64,000 bases of DNA from Acidobacteriota bacterium (GTDB lineage: Bacteria > Acidobacteriota > UBA4820 > DSQY01), in the NCBI GenBank assembly GCA_021787565.1, contig JAJYLT010000009.1, forward strand, positions 1-64,000, given 5' to 3'. Both the position numbers and the translations under genes were made by a program. The first letter of the stretch is position 1. Each line of letters starts with the position of its first letter. Below, in pieces: positions 62,582-64,000 of this stretch. The notes beneath the pieces are model-generated. The model saw nothing but the letters and a program-made list of their open reading frames with translations, did not search any database and was not told where the DNA came from.

Positions 62582-64000
<1,419 letters not shown>

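Overview
The window is a GC-rich bacterial chromosome segment, about two thirds G+C by eye, with densely packed genes. Single-copy housekeeping genes (gyrA, a TalC-type transaldolase, yajC-secDF, an OmpH/Skp chaperone, ettA) show a didermic bacterium. The fused SecD-SecF, a PilZ protein, a tricorn protease, an SBBP/PKD-repeat secreted protein and several families of dispersed intergenic repeats fit Acidobacteriota or a deltaproteobacterial relative best. That placement is inference; no rRNA gene is present. I saw no tRNA, CRISPR array, transposase or prophage structural gene.

Layout. 1-6.1 kb: the 3' end of gyrA, transaldolase, and the convergent yajC-secDF operon. 6.5-13.5 kb: ompH, sixA, an eroded alpha/beta-hydrolase, DUF169, a glutathione transferase, a tandem-domain protein, a small lipoprotein, a divergent SHMT-like enzyme, a VOC protein and a collapsed D-threonine-aldolase-like gene. 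13.5-20.3 kb: PilZ, an aspartate-aminotransferase fused to a PEPCK/HPrK-like P-loop domain, a flotillin, and a divergent ATP-type PEPCK homologue. 20.4-32.3 kb: the secreted propeller/PKD protein, a saccharopine-dehydrogenase-like enzyme, a seven-gene minus-strand run of small genes (pore-loop protein, receiver, GNAT, LOG, YceH, YbaK, YCII), an internally deleted isochorismatase and tricorn protease. 32.4-38.2 kb: a stop-interrupted monooxygenase-like ORF, ettA, then a repeat-rich region with a credible integron attC site and two cassette-like genes. 39-41 kb: a XhoI/PaeR7I-type restriction-modification pair. 41-51.3 kb: two zinc-ribbon AIM24 proteins, Mpo1-like, ferredoxin, a shrunken GAF/phosphatase regulator, YitT, a CPA2 antiporter with a decayed EIIA domain, and a GntR-ABC-ABC operon with its own palindromic operator.

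51.4-64 kb is the most interesting stretch. It is an expanded type I restriction-modification locus read on the minus strand: hsdM, a 63-codon remnant, DUF1016/YhcG nuclease, ORF6N, NYN nuclease, hsdS, HEPN-like, Ser/Thr kinase, a TIM-barrel-like unknown, hsdR, a DUF45 metallopeptidase and an ERCC4-HhH nuclease. Most junctions are 4-bp stop/start overlaps. A plus-strand PD-(D/E)XK-like gene sits between the kinase pair and hsdR. The kinase, TIM-barrel-like, nuclease-like and HEPN-like genes form a lower-GC block and are the best candidate for an undescribed defence module.

Two patterns run through the window. First, palindromic repeats lie inside reading frames: the same 69-bp (23-codon) inverted pair is in both hsdR and the neighbouring metallopeptidase gene, and a second, larger palindrome-rich insert is in hsdR. 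Second, four genes appear to have lost their middles while keeping recognisable ends (alpha/beta-hydrolase, D-threonine aldolase, isochorismatase, GAF/PP2C). This suggests ongoing gene erosion or assembly error, and read mapping would decide between them.
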